Assembly (NCBI RefSeq): GCF_000284095.1
Contig: NC_017068.1
Span: 2,418,001 to 2,482,000 of the forward strand
Origin: Selenomonas ruminantium subsp. lactilytica TAM6421
GTDB taxonomy: Bacteria > Bacillota > Negativicutes > Selenomonadales > Selenomonadaceae
Length of the DNA: 64,000 bases
Reading direction: 5' to 3'
In this document: positions 31,972 through 39,597 of the stretch, piece after piece
Position numbering within the stretch: position 1 is the first letter of the stretch
How the letters are laid out: the number at the start of each line of letters is the position of its first letter
Program-made: the position numbers and the translations under genes
Notes under the pieces: model-generated
The model's input: only the letters and a program-made list of their open reading frames with translations
Databases searched by the model: none
Told to the model about the DNA's origin: nothing

Positions 31972-32017
31972 AATCCCCCATGACTGTCACCATAAATATG
32001 TGACAGCCATGGGGGAT
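31972..32017. terminator. Long hairpin next to the IS fragment
   Basis: A near-perfect 18-19 bp stem AATCCCCCATGACTGTCAC/GTGACAGCCATGGGGGATT with a nine-base loop. It could be a terminator or an inverted-repeat end of a lost element. Confidence 0.5.
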
Positions 32018-32140
32018 TATTTCTTGCGCTGTTGTAAACGAATTCTAATGATTTACAAACAAAAACCAGCAAAGACACCTCCCTGCTGGTTCCTATTTTC
32101 TGGCGGGGCATATCAATCCTAACCATTGTCACAAGAATCG

Positions 32141-32407
32141 TCAAAAGCTCCACTTAACTAAAAATGTCCTAGATGCACGGGCTAATGCCCCACGATATGC
32201 CCACGCAAAAACAAATTTAACAAAGTGTAACATAGCAACCACTCCTACCAAAAAGATCACTGCTATAGAGGGGGAAAGAAATTCACACACAAATTTCAGT
32301 AACTCCACGGTAAAAGAAGCTAGCAACGACGTAATGTAAGCAATGCCGGTCAGCTCATTTAACTTTTCATTATAGCATAGATATATATTATTATCAAGGA
32401 GTAACAT
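32141..32407 (-). CDS. Possible small membrane protein
   Basis: An 88-residue frame with two hydrophobic stretches (IAYITSLLASFTVELL and SIAVIFLVGVVAMLHFVKFVFAW). No clear ribosome binding site is visible upstream of the ATG at 32407 and the family is unknown. It lies between gene fragments, so it may itself be debris. Confidence 0.25.
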   Translation of the reverse strand: MLLLDNNIYLCYNEKLNELTGIAYITSLLASFTVELLKFVCEFLSPSIAVIFLVGVVAMLHFVKFVFAWAYRGALARASRTFLVKWSF

Positions 32408-32603
32408 CGAATAAATAGGCCGACTCCCGCCTATCACTCTGTCATCCTAAATATTCTCGCCACCAATCCAACAAACGGAAACCGCAGTTCCAATGCAACA
32501 GACACCGCAGCTCCAGGAAAAAGAAACCGCTCTCATTGAAGCGCACAGCAGCGACAACGGCATAGAGCAGATATGATTGATTGCTCTACTGCCTGTCCTC
32601 CGC

Positions 32604-32631
32604 GGAGAGCCACACATTTTGATGGCTCTCC
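32604..32631 (-). terminator. Hairpin after the glf fragment
   Basis: A nine-bp stem GGAGAGCCA/TGGCTCTCC with a ten-base loop, directly after the stop at 32635 on the minus strand. No T-run follows. Confidence 0.4.
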
Positions 32632-32634
32632 CCA

Positions 32635-32712
32635 TCATATTACCTGGCTCTCCAATTCCTCCTCAGCCCTCTCCAAAGCACTCTTGATGACATCGTCCAT
32701 ATCGATGCTCAT
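32635..32712 (-). pseudogene. 3' fragment of a second glf
   Basis: The minus strand reads MSIDMDDVIKSALERAEEEL and then stops. DMDDVIKSALE is identical to the C-terminus of the intact glf (26475-27569), and the DNA over those residues is nearly the same. Upstream sequence is unrelated, so only the 3' end survives, which suggests duplication or recombination at glf. Confidence 0.65.
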
Positions 32713-32795
32713 GACACCGGCCTATTTCCATGTCAATATCCAGCCACCTCTTGACTGACATCATACTATTCAATCCATTCTATGTCTATCCGCGT

Positions 32796-33461
32796 TCATC
32801 TGGGTAGTTCTACCAAAATATCGCCATATGCTCTCTCCTTGCCAAACAAGATGGTCGTTCCCAAGATAAAACCATCCACTCCCTGCGGAGCGTATGTTTT
32901 TATCTTATCCATCCCACAAGATCCATCCCAATATATCTGAAAGTTGTATTCTTCCTTCAAATTCAGTAACCGCTTGACTTTCTTACCCACATAGGGCAGG
33001 AACATCTGTCCAGCATTGCCTGGATTTACAGCCATCACCAAAACTTTTTTCACTATAACCAGCATTTCCATCACCGTAGCCACACTGGTACCAGGATTTA
33101 TGGCAATCCCCGGTACCATGCCGGCATTGATGATTTTCTGCAGGGTTGTGGAAGGATGGTACTCTGCCTCTGGATGGATATACACAGTATCCCCGGGGCG
33201 CAGGTTACGCAGGAACATATCTACTGTATTAACGGGATGCTCTACCATCAGATGCACATCCAGCGGCGTTTTCGTGGCACCGGCAATATAGGCCATATCG
33301 TTCAAGGACATAGCAAAATTCGGCACAAAGCGCCCATCCATGATGTCTATGTGGAAGCTATCTATGCCACCGGCATCCAGCGCTTTCACTTCATCTCGCA
33401 GACAAGCATAGTCAGCGCACATCATAGAAGCGCAATATTCTATCGGCTTTTTATTCTGCAT
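32796..33461 (-). CDS. Ribulose-phosphate 3-epimerase family protein, paralogue 2
   Basis: A 221-residue TIM-barrel protein, very similar to the product of 29592-30257 over its whole length. It keeps FHIDIMDGRFVPN, DVHLMVEHP, HPEAEYHPSTTLQKI, AVNPGNAGQMFLPYVG and YWDGSCG. The start at ATG 33461 is preferred because GAGGAGAGGA lies upstream; a TTG at 33479 overlaps that site. It follows the manA-like gene by 14 bases, so the two are co-transcribed. The substrate is probably a pentulose 5-phosphate, but an altered sugar-phosphate specificity is possible. Confidence 0.8.
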   Translation of the reverse strand: MQNKKPIEYCASMMCADYACLRDEVKALDAGGIDSFHIDIMDGRFVPNFAMSLNDMAYIAGATKTPLDVHLMVEHPVNTVDMFLRNLRPGDTVYIHPEAEYHPSTTLQKIINAGMVPGIAINPGTSVATVMEMLVIVKKVLVMAVNPGNAGQMFLPYVGKKVKRLLNLKEEYNFQIYWDGSCGMDKIKTYAPQGVDGFILGTTILFGKERAYGDILVELPR

Positions 33462-33475
33462 AAAGCATCCTCTCC

Positions 33476-34336
33476 TCAAATCGTCAGCCAGGCAGTCATG
33501 GCCTCTTGCACCGCAAGTCCAATGATCCTTTCCCCCGGAGATATGATAACTGTCATACCGGGATGCAGCTCGACGCCATCGGCTTTCCCCTGCCCTTTCA
33601 GTAAAGTGAAGCAGATATCCTTATCCTGCTTGTTCTCATAGGCATTCAGATCATGGTGAAGCTGCGTGGCATAGGTTGCCTCCACTATTGGCTCTTCCAC
33701 ATTATAACGCCGCACCACAGATTTCAAATCAGGGTGTAAACAGGCCAAAGCCTTTTCCGTATGCAGTTCTCGTTTATTTCCCTTAGCATCCACACGGTCA
33801 TAGTCATAGAAACGATAGGTGAAATCTGCCCCCTGCTCTATTTCGTAAACCAGACTGCCCGCAGATATCGCATGCAGTGTGCCCGGCTCCACAAATACAT
33901 AGTCCCCCACCGTCACCGGTAAATAGTCCAAAACCCCCTCATAGTCACTTTCCGCCACATGAGCACGGATAGATTCCATATCTTTCAGACAGCACCCATT
34001 CACCAGATTGCCACTCTCAGGAGCTTCTAGGAAATACCAGGACTCCCGCTTTCCTCTAGCCAGCTGCTCCAACTTCTGGGCAGCTTCATCATCAGGATGC
34101 ACCTGCAAACTAAGGTCTTTATCTGCTTCTGTCAAGGCGATAGTCAAAGGAAAATCAGGCCGAACTTCCTGTAAAGTCTTGCCTGCATACGCACCATTCA
34201 GGATCTTATTGGACAATTCTTTTCTGGCATAAACGGAATAAAGATGCCCTATCTGCGTCTCTCCAGTAGTAGTCAAAGGTGTCAAGCGTGGGCCACCCCA
34301 AATAGTTTCATGTACAATAGGTTCCAATACTAACAT
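33476..34336 (-). CDS. manA: Class I mannose-6-phosphate isomerase-like protein
   Basis: A 286-residue cupin-type zinc isomerase. Zinc ligands are in LQVHPDDE (Gln and His) and VEPGTLHAI (His), with a Glu in the WYFLEA region; YEIEQGADFTYRFYDYDR is the family's arginine segment. The enzyme interconverts fructose-6- and mannose-6-phosphate, feeding GDP-mannose or heptose routes. GAGG lies upstream of the ATG. It is placed between the epimerase and a GT-B gene. No phosphomannomutase or GDP-mannose pyrophosphorylase is seen nearby, so another aldose phosphate may be the true substrate. Confidence 0.85.
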   Translation of the reverse strand: MLVLEPIVHETIWGGPRLTPLTTTGETQIGHLYSVYARKELSNKILNGAYAGKTLQEVRPDFPLTIALTEADKDLSLQVHPDDEAAQKLEQLARGKRESWYFLEAPESGNLVNGCCLKDMESIRAHVAESDYEGVLDYLPVTVGDYVFVEPGTLHAISAGSLVYEIEQGADFTYRFYDYDRVDAKGNKRELHTEKALACLHPDLKSVVRRYNVEEPIVEATYATQLHHDLNAYENKQDKDICFTLLKGQGKADGVELHPGMTVIISPGERIIGLAVQEAMTAWLTI

Positions 34337-34354
34337 ATGCGTCCCTCATCTCTT

Positions 34355-35656
34355 TCAAGCTCTTATTGTTGGCAAATATCCTGCAATATCTTTTAACAGC
34401 TGCTCTAAAGATTTCTCCCTGTCTACCGTAATTTCCTTCAACAATTCACCACCTGTGCACAGCCCCATCCGCTCTAACCCGCAAAACTCAACGTCTGGGT
34501 GATGCCAGGGCACCAGCCCCGGTGTCTTGGGTGGATAGAAAACTATGCGGTGGCAATTTGCCCGGCAGGTCACATCAAAGAAGCCGCTGCGAGTGCCTAT
34601 GACCAAGCCCAGATATTCCATGGCCAGAATGGTCTCCGGGAAATCAAAGCGCAGGATTGAAGCCCCCCCAATGTCTGACTTCTCCTCGTCGCCTGCTGCA
34701 TTGATGAAGACCTGATAGCCTTTTTCCTGTAAAACTGAAGCCAATTTCTGCCAAAAATCCCAGGGCATGATCTGCGCCGAATAAGCAAAAGGCGCAAGCA
34801 GCACTCCCCGCCCAGGCTTTACTCCCCTGGACTGCAAATATTGCTCCACAGCGTTCCTGTCCCCCTGCCACTGGGGATGACAAGGATGCGTATCTGAGGA
34901 CAATCCATAGGCAAAATGCCTGAATGTATCCATAAAGGTGCAATGGTGGCTCAGGCGCAACAGAGACGGATTGAAACGGAATTTTCCCTGCCAGCGGGTC
35001 AAAGGAGAGAGCTCCAGCACATCCTCTCCGAAAAAAGTCCAGGCCTGGATAAGGCTGTTGGACTGCTCCTGTGTAAGGGACACCACCGGCTCGATGCCAA
35101 AATAAGGAGATAATTTCTTCAGTCCCTTCGAGGCTCCCGCCATCAGATAGGAGGAAATGCCCTCCCTTTGACAATAGGCATGGAAATACAGCCCCAGCAG
35201 GTAATAGTCTCCCAACGGCCCGTCCGCCAGGAATATCCTGCACTGGCCGTACTCCCGCCGCAGTTCCCTATATAATGCCAGCCCCGCCTGCACAGATTGC
35301 CAGTTCCGTTCCGGGCTAGGCCGTTCCAATACAAAGACCTGCTCGCCCTCCTCATAGCCGAAGCCTTCAAACTGCCGCACTATCTCTGCCCAGTATTTAG
35401 GCGAGTGAACAATGATACGGATGCTTTCAGCGTGAGGAAGCAAGGCCTCCTTGGGGGAAGAAATGGTCAGCCCCATAAAGGAGCGCCCCCATTTGACGCT
35501 GTCATTATCCAAAATACCAGCAGGCTCACATCCGCAGGAACGAAGCAACTCTGCAATCTCCCCCACATTCTCCAGCCTGCCAATCATAAAAATCCTACTA
35601 TGGCTATCCCAGTTGGGAAGCCAGTCATCTATTTCCCTTGCTAATTCTTCCCGCAT
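34355..35656 (-). CDS. GT-B (GT9-like) glycosyltransferase with N-terminal Rossmann-like module
   Basis: A 433-residue protein. Residues ~18-110 form the module shared across this locus (RIFMIGRLENVGEIAELL, ILDNDS, then a GLTI strand and IRIIVHSPKYW). Residues ~135-430 look like a GT-B transferase related to heptosyltransferases: DGPLGDYYLLGLYFHAYC at the first fold, LLAPFAYSAQIMPWDFWQKLASVL at the start of the second, and LGLVIGTRSGFFDVTCRANCHRIVFYP in the donor-binding part. It overlaps its upstream paralogue (35641-37032) by 16 bases; the two probably add related sugars or arose by tandem duplication. Substrates are unknown. Confidence 0.7.
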   Translation of the reverse strand: MREELAREIDDWLPNWDSHSRIFMIGRLENVGEIAELLRSCGCEPAGILDNDSVKWGRSFMGLTISSPKEALLPHAESIRIIVHSPKYWAEIVRQFEGFGYEEGEQVFVLERPSPERNWQSVQAGLALYRELRREYGQCRIFLADGPLGDYYLLGLYFHAYCQREGISSYLMAGASKGLKKLSPYFGIEPVVSLTQEQSNSLIQAWTFFGEDVLELSPLTRWQGKFRFNPSLLRLSHHCTFMDTFRHFAYGLSSDTHPCHPQWQGDRNAVEQYLQSRGVKPGRGVLLAPFAYSAQIMPWDFWQKLASVLQEKGYQVFINAAGDEEKSDIGGASILRFDFPETILAMEYLGLVIGTRSGFFDVTCRANCHRIVFYPPKTPGLVPWHHPDVEFCGLERMGLCTGGELLKEITVDREKSLEQLLKDIAGYLPTIRA

Positions 35657-37032
35657 GGCTCAAACCTCTCCGTAATCGCCTCCATCAGACGCTGGTACTC
35701 CTGTAGTCTTTCCCAGCCATCCAACGTGTCATTGCCCTGCAACAGATCTTCAATGACAGGGGATTCCAATTCTATAAGCTGGTTCTCATCCTGACACAAC
35801 GGTCTCAGGCTGGCAAAATCACGACTAGAACGATGCACGCTGTAGTCAGGCTGACGAATCTCAGACGGATATAAAATTACCTTCCTGCAGGGTACCTGCG
35901 CCACAATATCGCAAAGGCCGCTGCGCAGCGCAAGAAAGTGTCCGGCATAGCGCAAGATGGCCTCACATTCTGCATAAGGAAAGAAAACCGGCTGCATAGA
36001 GCGGAAGGGATTCAGCTCTGCCGTTGGATTGAGGTTGACAAAAACCTTGTACCCCCTGGCCTGCAGCTCTATTGCCATCCTTTCCCAAAACCATGCCGGG
36101 AGTTTCTTGACCGAATAGGCATTGGGCGAGACGATGACTGTTTTGCCCTCCTGCAGCCCCCAAGACTTATATTTTTGGCGCAACTCTTCATTCAAGGGAG
36201 CAAAGAGAGGCTGCTGCCATTCCTCGGAGCTCACGAGATTCTTATAGATGAAATGCTGATATGTTTCCATGAAAGTGAAGCGTTCCTGCATGCGCAGACG
36301 ACATTTATTCAAAGGCAGGGTATTTTCCCACATGAAAAGATCCGTCACATCCGACTTGCGCCAAAAGGTATAGCAAAGCTGAAAAGCCTCAGCTTCTCCA
36401 TGGCTGAGAGCAACTACCTGTTTCCATTCAAACAGTGGAGCCAGACGCTTCAATCCCTTGGCATCTCCTGCCACCACATAATTTTCAAGGCCCAGTTTAC
36501 GGCAATATGGAGCCAGATAAAGCCCATTCAGAAAAACATCCCCGGTAGCTCCCCGCAGCAAAAAGATATGGGCCTTCTCGCCATAGTCAGCTTTTATTTG
36601 CTTGTATAGCGACAAGCCCTGCCTGGCTTTGGCAAACTGGCGGGCAAAGCGCTCCTTGCTGTCAGCTTCCCCGCTGGGCAGATCATGAAGCAGGAAAAAG
36701 TGGACCTTCTCCCTATAACCCCAAGCCTCCAACTGCTCCCTGACACTTTTGTTGCGGCCGGAAGCCATAACCAGGACCAAGGCATTTTCCCTTAAGGGCT
36801 GCAGGACTGCGTCCATCAGATAGACAGGAAGCCCAGCCCGGGATTTGCCCACCTGCTCAGGGTCATCATCTAGCACAGCTGCAAATTCCAGCCCGTAGCA
36901 TTTCAGATAATCCCGCATCATGGCCACATTATGCGCCGAGCCCATTGCCAGAACCATCCTGCCCATAAAGCGCACATCTTCGATGATCTTATGCAGTTCC
37001 AGATAAAGCGGGTCGCGCTTCATGAGCTTCAT
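35641..37032 (-). CDS. GT-B (GT9-like) glycosyltransferase with N-terminal Rossmann-like module, paralogue
   Basis: A 463-residue protein with the same plan as its downstream neighbour. The module covers residues ~25-115 (RMVLAMGSAHNVAMMRDYL, VLDDDP, GLPVYLMD, ALVLVMASGRNKS). The transferase part shows LLRGATGDVFLNGLYLAPYC, VSPNAYSVKKLPAWFWERMA and LALRSGLCDIVAQVPCRKVILYP. It starts with ATG 37032 with GGAGGT upstream, overlapping the previous gene by four bases. Sequence drift between the two paralogues is large, so the duplication is old. Confidence 0.7.
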   Translation of the reverse strand: MKLMKRDPLYLELHKIIEDVRFMGRMVLAMGSAHNVAMMRDYLKCYGLEFAAVLDDDPEQVGKSRAGLPVYLMDAVLQPLRENALVLVMASGRNKSVREQLEAWGYREKVHFFLLHDLPSGEADSKERFARQFAKARQGLSLYKQIKADYGEKAHIFLLRGATGDVFLNGLYLAPYCRKLGLENYVVAGDAKGLKRLAPLFEWKQVVALSHGEAEAFQLCYTFWRKSDVTDLFMWENTLPLNKCRLRMQERFTFMETYQHFIYKNLVSSEEWQQPLFAPLNEELRQKYKSWGLQEGKTVIVSPNAYSVKKLPAWFWERMAIELQARGYKVFVNLNPTAELNPFRSMQPVFFPYAECEAILRYAGHFLALRSGLCDIVAQVPCRKVILYPSEIRQPDYSVHRSSRDFASLRPLCQDENQLIELESPVIEDLLQGNDTLDGWERLQEYQRLMEAITERFEPCGKN

Positions 37033-37496
37033 GGGGTTACCTCCCCCAGCTGCGGTACACAGTCAAAACGATAGATATCATAGCAGAATAAGTCCCGTTT
37101 AGTCACACCAGGTATGCCCAGCAAATTCTCACCACAGGTATCATAAGGAATGGTCAGCGAAATGATGACTACCTTATCACTGAATGGATACAAAGCATAA
37201 AAGCGCATCATGTCCATAATCTGGCCATGCGCCATATAAGTTGCACTGACTTCATAAGTACCGTTGTAAGCCGATAATCTATCCAGCACAGCTTGATTGC
37301 TCGATACAAAAATTGCGCTATGCAATCCCTCTTTATGCAAATACGCATCAATATAGTCTATTGCATAATCATTGTAGTCACTTGTAATATGAGGCATCAG
37401 TATATATCGGTCAACCTGATAGTCAAGCGATAGACGCAACCACAGGCGTCTGCCGCTTACAGCCTCTCTAAGCTCCTTCCCCATCAATTCCACCAT
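37029..37496 (-). CDS. Unknown small protein of the sugar locus
   Basis: A 155-residue protein, not recognised. It begins MVELMGKELREAVSGRRLWLRLSLDYQ and has no membrane helix. The content of Tyr and Asp is high (DYNDYAIDYIDAYL). The ATG at 37496 follows AGGAAATAGGG; an in-frame GTG lies 30 bases upstream with no good site. It overlaps the GT-B gene by four bases and so is translationally coupled to it. It may be an accessory subunit; function unknown. Confidence 0.6.
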   Translation of the reverse strand: MVELMGKELREAVSGRRLWLRLSLDYQVDRYILMPHITSDYNDYAIDYIDAYLHKEGLHSAIFVSSNQAVLDRLSAYNGTYEVSATYMAHGQIMDMMRFYALYPFSDKVVIISLTIPYDTCGENLLGIPGVTKRDLFCYDIYRFDCVPQLGEVTP

Positions 37497-37567
37497 CCCT
37501 ATTTCCTGATAAACAGTAGTTGCCACCTAACATAAGGTAGCAGTATAGTTATACTTCACCTGCTACC

Positions 37568-39205
37568 TTACTTCATAAAATCGAACCTGACAAAACCTTC
37601 AGGACGACTAACGACATAGGAATCTTCCATGTACTTTTTTACCTTATCCTTGACAGTATAATCCGGATTTAGGATATTTTTGCGTTCGAACTCGTCAATC
37701 GACATATGCCCCCACTGACGTAGATTGTTCATATAGCAATCAGATACGCCCAATTTCTCTCCCAAGCGTACAAAATCAGGGATTTCCTTATAGTTATCCT
37801 CCTGCACTACCATCTGTATGCGGAAGAAACGAATCTTTCCTTCACGTTTCTTCCGAGCCAGCATTTCCAAATTTTGCATCAGTTTATGCCAACTACCACC
37901 TGGACGTAATTTGTTGTATGTATCCTCACAAGCCGCATCGATAGAAATATAAATATCAATATTCTCGTAACAAGGCAATAACCGATCAAACTTATCTTCT
38001 GTAAATAGATTACCGTTTGTAATGAGAAAAAGATCCTGACGTTTCTTATTGCCATAGAGAAGCTTCTGGTAGTATTTGCTGGCAAAGACATCGCCATAGC
38101 CAGCCAATCTTGTCAACTTTAAATCATCAAGCACGTGATTTTCAATGGCATCCTTTACTATAGCATCCAACAAACGACGACGCTCCAATGTAGCCGCTCG
38201 TGGCCCAGGACGACATGACGGGCAGTGCAGATTACATGTGTAATCGATTTCCAACTGCAGATGACGAGGTTTTTCGCTGGTCTCAAAATGCACGCGTTTG
38301 TCTGTAGTACCGGCTTTTACTTGCAGCCTATTGCAAAAATGATGATTGCAGAAGCAATAAGTCTTATTCAACATTGAAAGACGGAAAATCTTGAACCATG
38401 TTGAATTCCACAACTGCGTCCATGTCCGATAATACAGACGCTCCCTATCCGCCCACTTCCCCTGGACTCCCGCCGGACAACATGGGAATGGCCAAAAATT
38501 GTTGCCAATTATCAGATTAAAGAATGGCAGGTCACAATCACAAGGCTGGTCTTCCGGCTGCGCGTAGACAGTTTCATGCAACATTTCCGAGAACTTCGGC
38601 ATCAGTAGGATATCGCTGTCCATGAAATCCTCATTGACCTTCAACCCCAAATCCTCGAGCACGCAAATGCCATGCTCGAATTCTCGCGTTGCAACAATAA
38701 AATAATAATCTTTAAGCTTCACACTACCTACTTCTACACATTCCAGCATTAATGCTTCTGGTGTTCTGACCAGCAACGCGTCCAGACCACAAGTCTTGCT
38801 GACCTCTGAACCTTTATTGCAGTCCGTTAACACAGCCAGCTTCCTACCACGGGCAGCAAGTACTGGATCAAGTTCATCATCAAGTAACAGGAACAATTCA
38901 TCGGCTACGATTATGTGCGCGTCAGATATGCCTTTAGCAAGCAATTCTTGTCTAACTTCTTCTGCATCAAAATCACATATCAAAACAATTTTTGCCTTTG
39001 TAGTGCCTGGATTCCATGCATCTAATGTAAAAACAGGCCTATCGCAATGTCCCTCAATCGGACATTGGTCTATTAAATACGCTTCAACTGCAAGTTCATC
39101 AAAAATGTACTCAACATCTTGCTGAAACTTTCCCATTCCATAAATCAAGATCTGCTCTTCACCTTTTTGTATCGCTTGCAACAGTTTTCTATTTTCCCTA
39201 TCCAT
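37568..39205 (-). CDS. Radical SAM protein with Rossmann-like module and permuted SPASM-like segment
   Basis: A 545-residue protein with three parts. Residues ~15-105 are the shared Rossmann-like module (ILIYGMGKFQQDVEYIF, VLICDFDAEEVRQELL). Residues ~225-310 have a SPASM-like pattern: FPCCPAG, TWTQLWNSTWFKIFRLSML and the cysteines in YCFCNHHFC. Then comes the radical SAM core (~325-500) with CNLHCPSC (CxxxCxxC), ITNGNLF and ISIDAACEDTYNKLR. In standard proteins the SPASM part follows the core, so the order is permuted. It may modify a glycan or peptide by radical chemistry. Start ATG 39205 follows AGGAG. Confidence 0.75.
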   Translation of the reverse strand: MDRENRKLLQAIQKGEEQILIYGMGKFQQDVEYIFDELAVEAYLIDQCPIEGHCDRPVFTLDAWNPGTTKAKIVLICDFDAEEVRQELLAKGISDAHIIVADELFLLLDDELDPVLAARGRKLAVLTDCNKGSEVSKTCGLDALLVRTPEALMLECVEVGSVKLKDYYFIVATREFEHGICVLEDLGLKVNEDFMDSDILLMPKFSEMLHETVYAQPEDQPCDCDLPFFNLIIGNNFWPFPCCPAGVQGKWADRERLYYRTWTQLWNSTWFKIFRLSMLNKTYCFCNHHFCNRLQVKAGTTDKRVHFETSEKPRHLQLEIDYTCNLHCPSCRPGPRAATLERRRLLDAIVKDAIENHVLDDLKLTRLAGYGDVFASKYYQKLLYGNKKRQDLFLITNGNLFTEDKFDRLLPCYENIDIYISIDAACEDTYNKLRPGGSWHKLMQNLEMLARKKREGKIRFFRIQMVVQEDNYKEIPDFVRLGEKLGVSDCYMNNLRQWGHMSIDEFERKNILNPDYTVKDKVKKYMEDSYVVSRPEGFVRFDFMK

Positions 39206-39219
39206 ATGCTTTGAGCTCC

Positions 39220-39597
39220 TCACAAACTCTCATCTATTTCGGTACTTAATCCCAGCAGCCCCTCATTCCGCTTGCACTCCACGCTATAGCTCATCTTCAG
39301 CCCCGAGGGCTTGCTGTCATTCAGCAGGATGCGTTCCCCCATGGGCATCTGGAACTTGATATCGTTGTAGCGTATGCCCTCCTGCTTCAAGAAAGCCTCA
39401 GTCATCTCGCGAGCCTCTTCTTCCCTAGCTGTCAGTATCAGCACATAATCTTCTGCCGGGATGTTCTGCAAGAATTCCTTAGCCCCCGGCAGCCAGCGGT
39501 CTGCCCCCTCTTTGTAGCCATTGTGCTCCACCAAGGTACCATCAAAGTCAAAAATCCAGGTCTTCCCCAAGGTGGACAAGCGCAGATTCTCCTTCAT
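39220..39597 (-). CDS. HAD-superfamily phosphatase
   Basis: A 125-residue small HAD protein. The nucleophile motif IFDFDGTLVEHNGY is near residue 14, followed by the Thr motif ILTAREEEA and the late acidic pair replaced by LNDSKPSG, which may carry the metal-binding Asp. The ATG at 39597 has AGGAGGAA upstream and overlaps the stop of the NTP-transferase/kinase gene (ATGA). It probably removes a phosphate from a sugar intermediate made by the neighbouring enzymes. Family resembles small capsule-locus phosphatases; substrate is inferred only. Confidence 0.8.
   Translation of the reverse strand: MKENLRLSTLGKTWIFDFDGTLVEHNGYKEGADRWLPGAKEFLQNIPAEDYVLILTAREEEAREMTEAFLKQEGIRYNDIKFQMPMGERILLNDSKPSGLKMSYSVECKRNEGLLGLSTEIDESL

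Noticed and set aside
32447-32640. A 63-residue Cys-rich frame near the glf fragment
   Set aside because: It has no ribosome binding site, overlaps hairpins and sits amid gene debris. No support for a real product.
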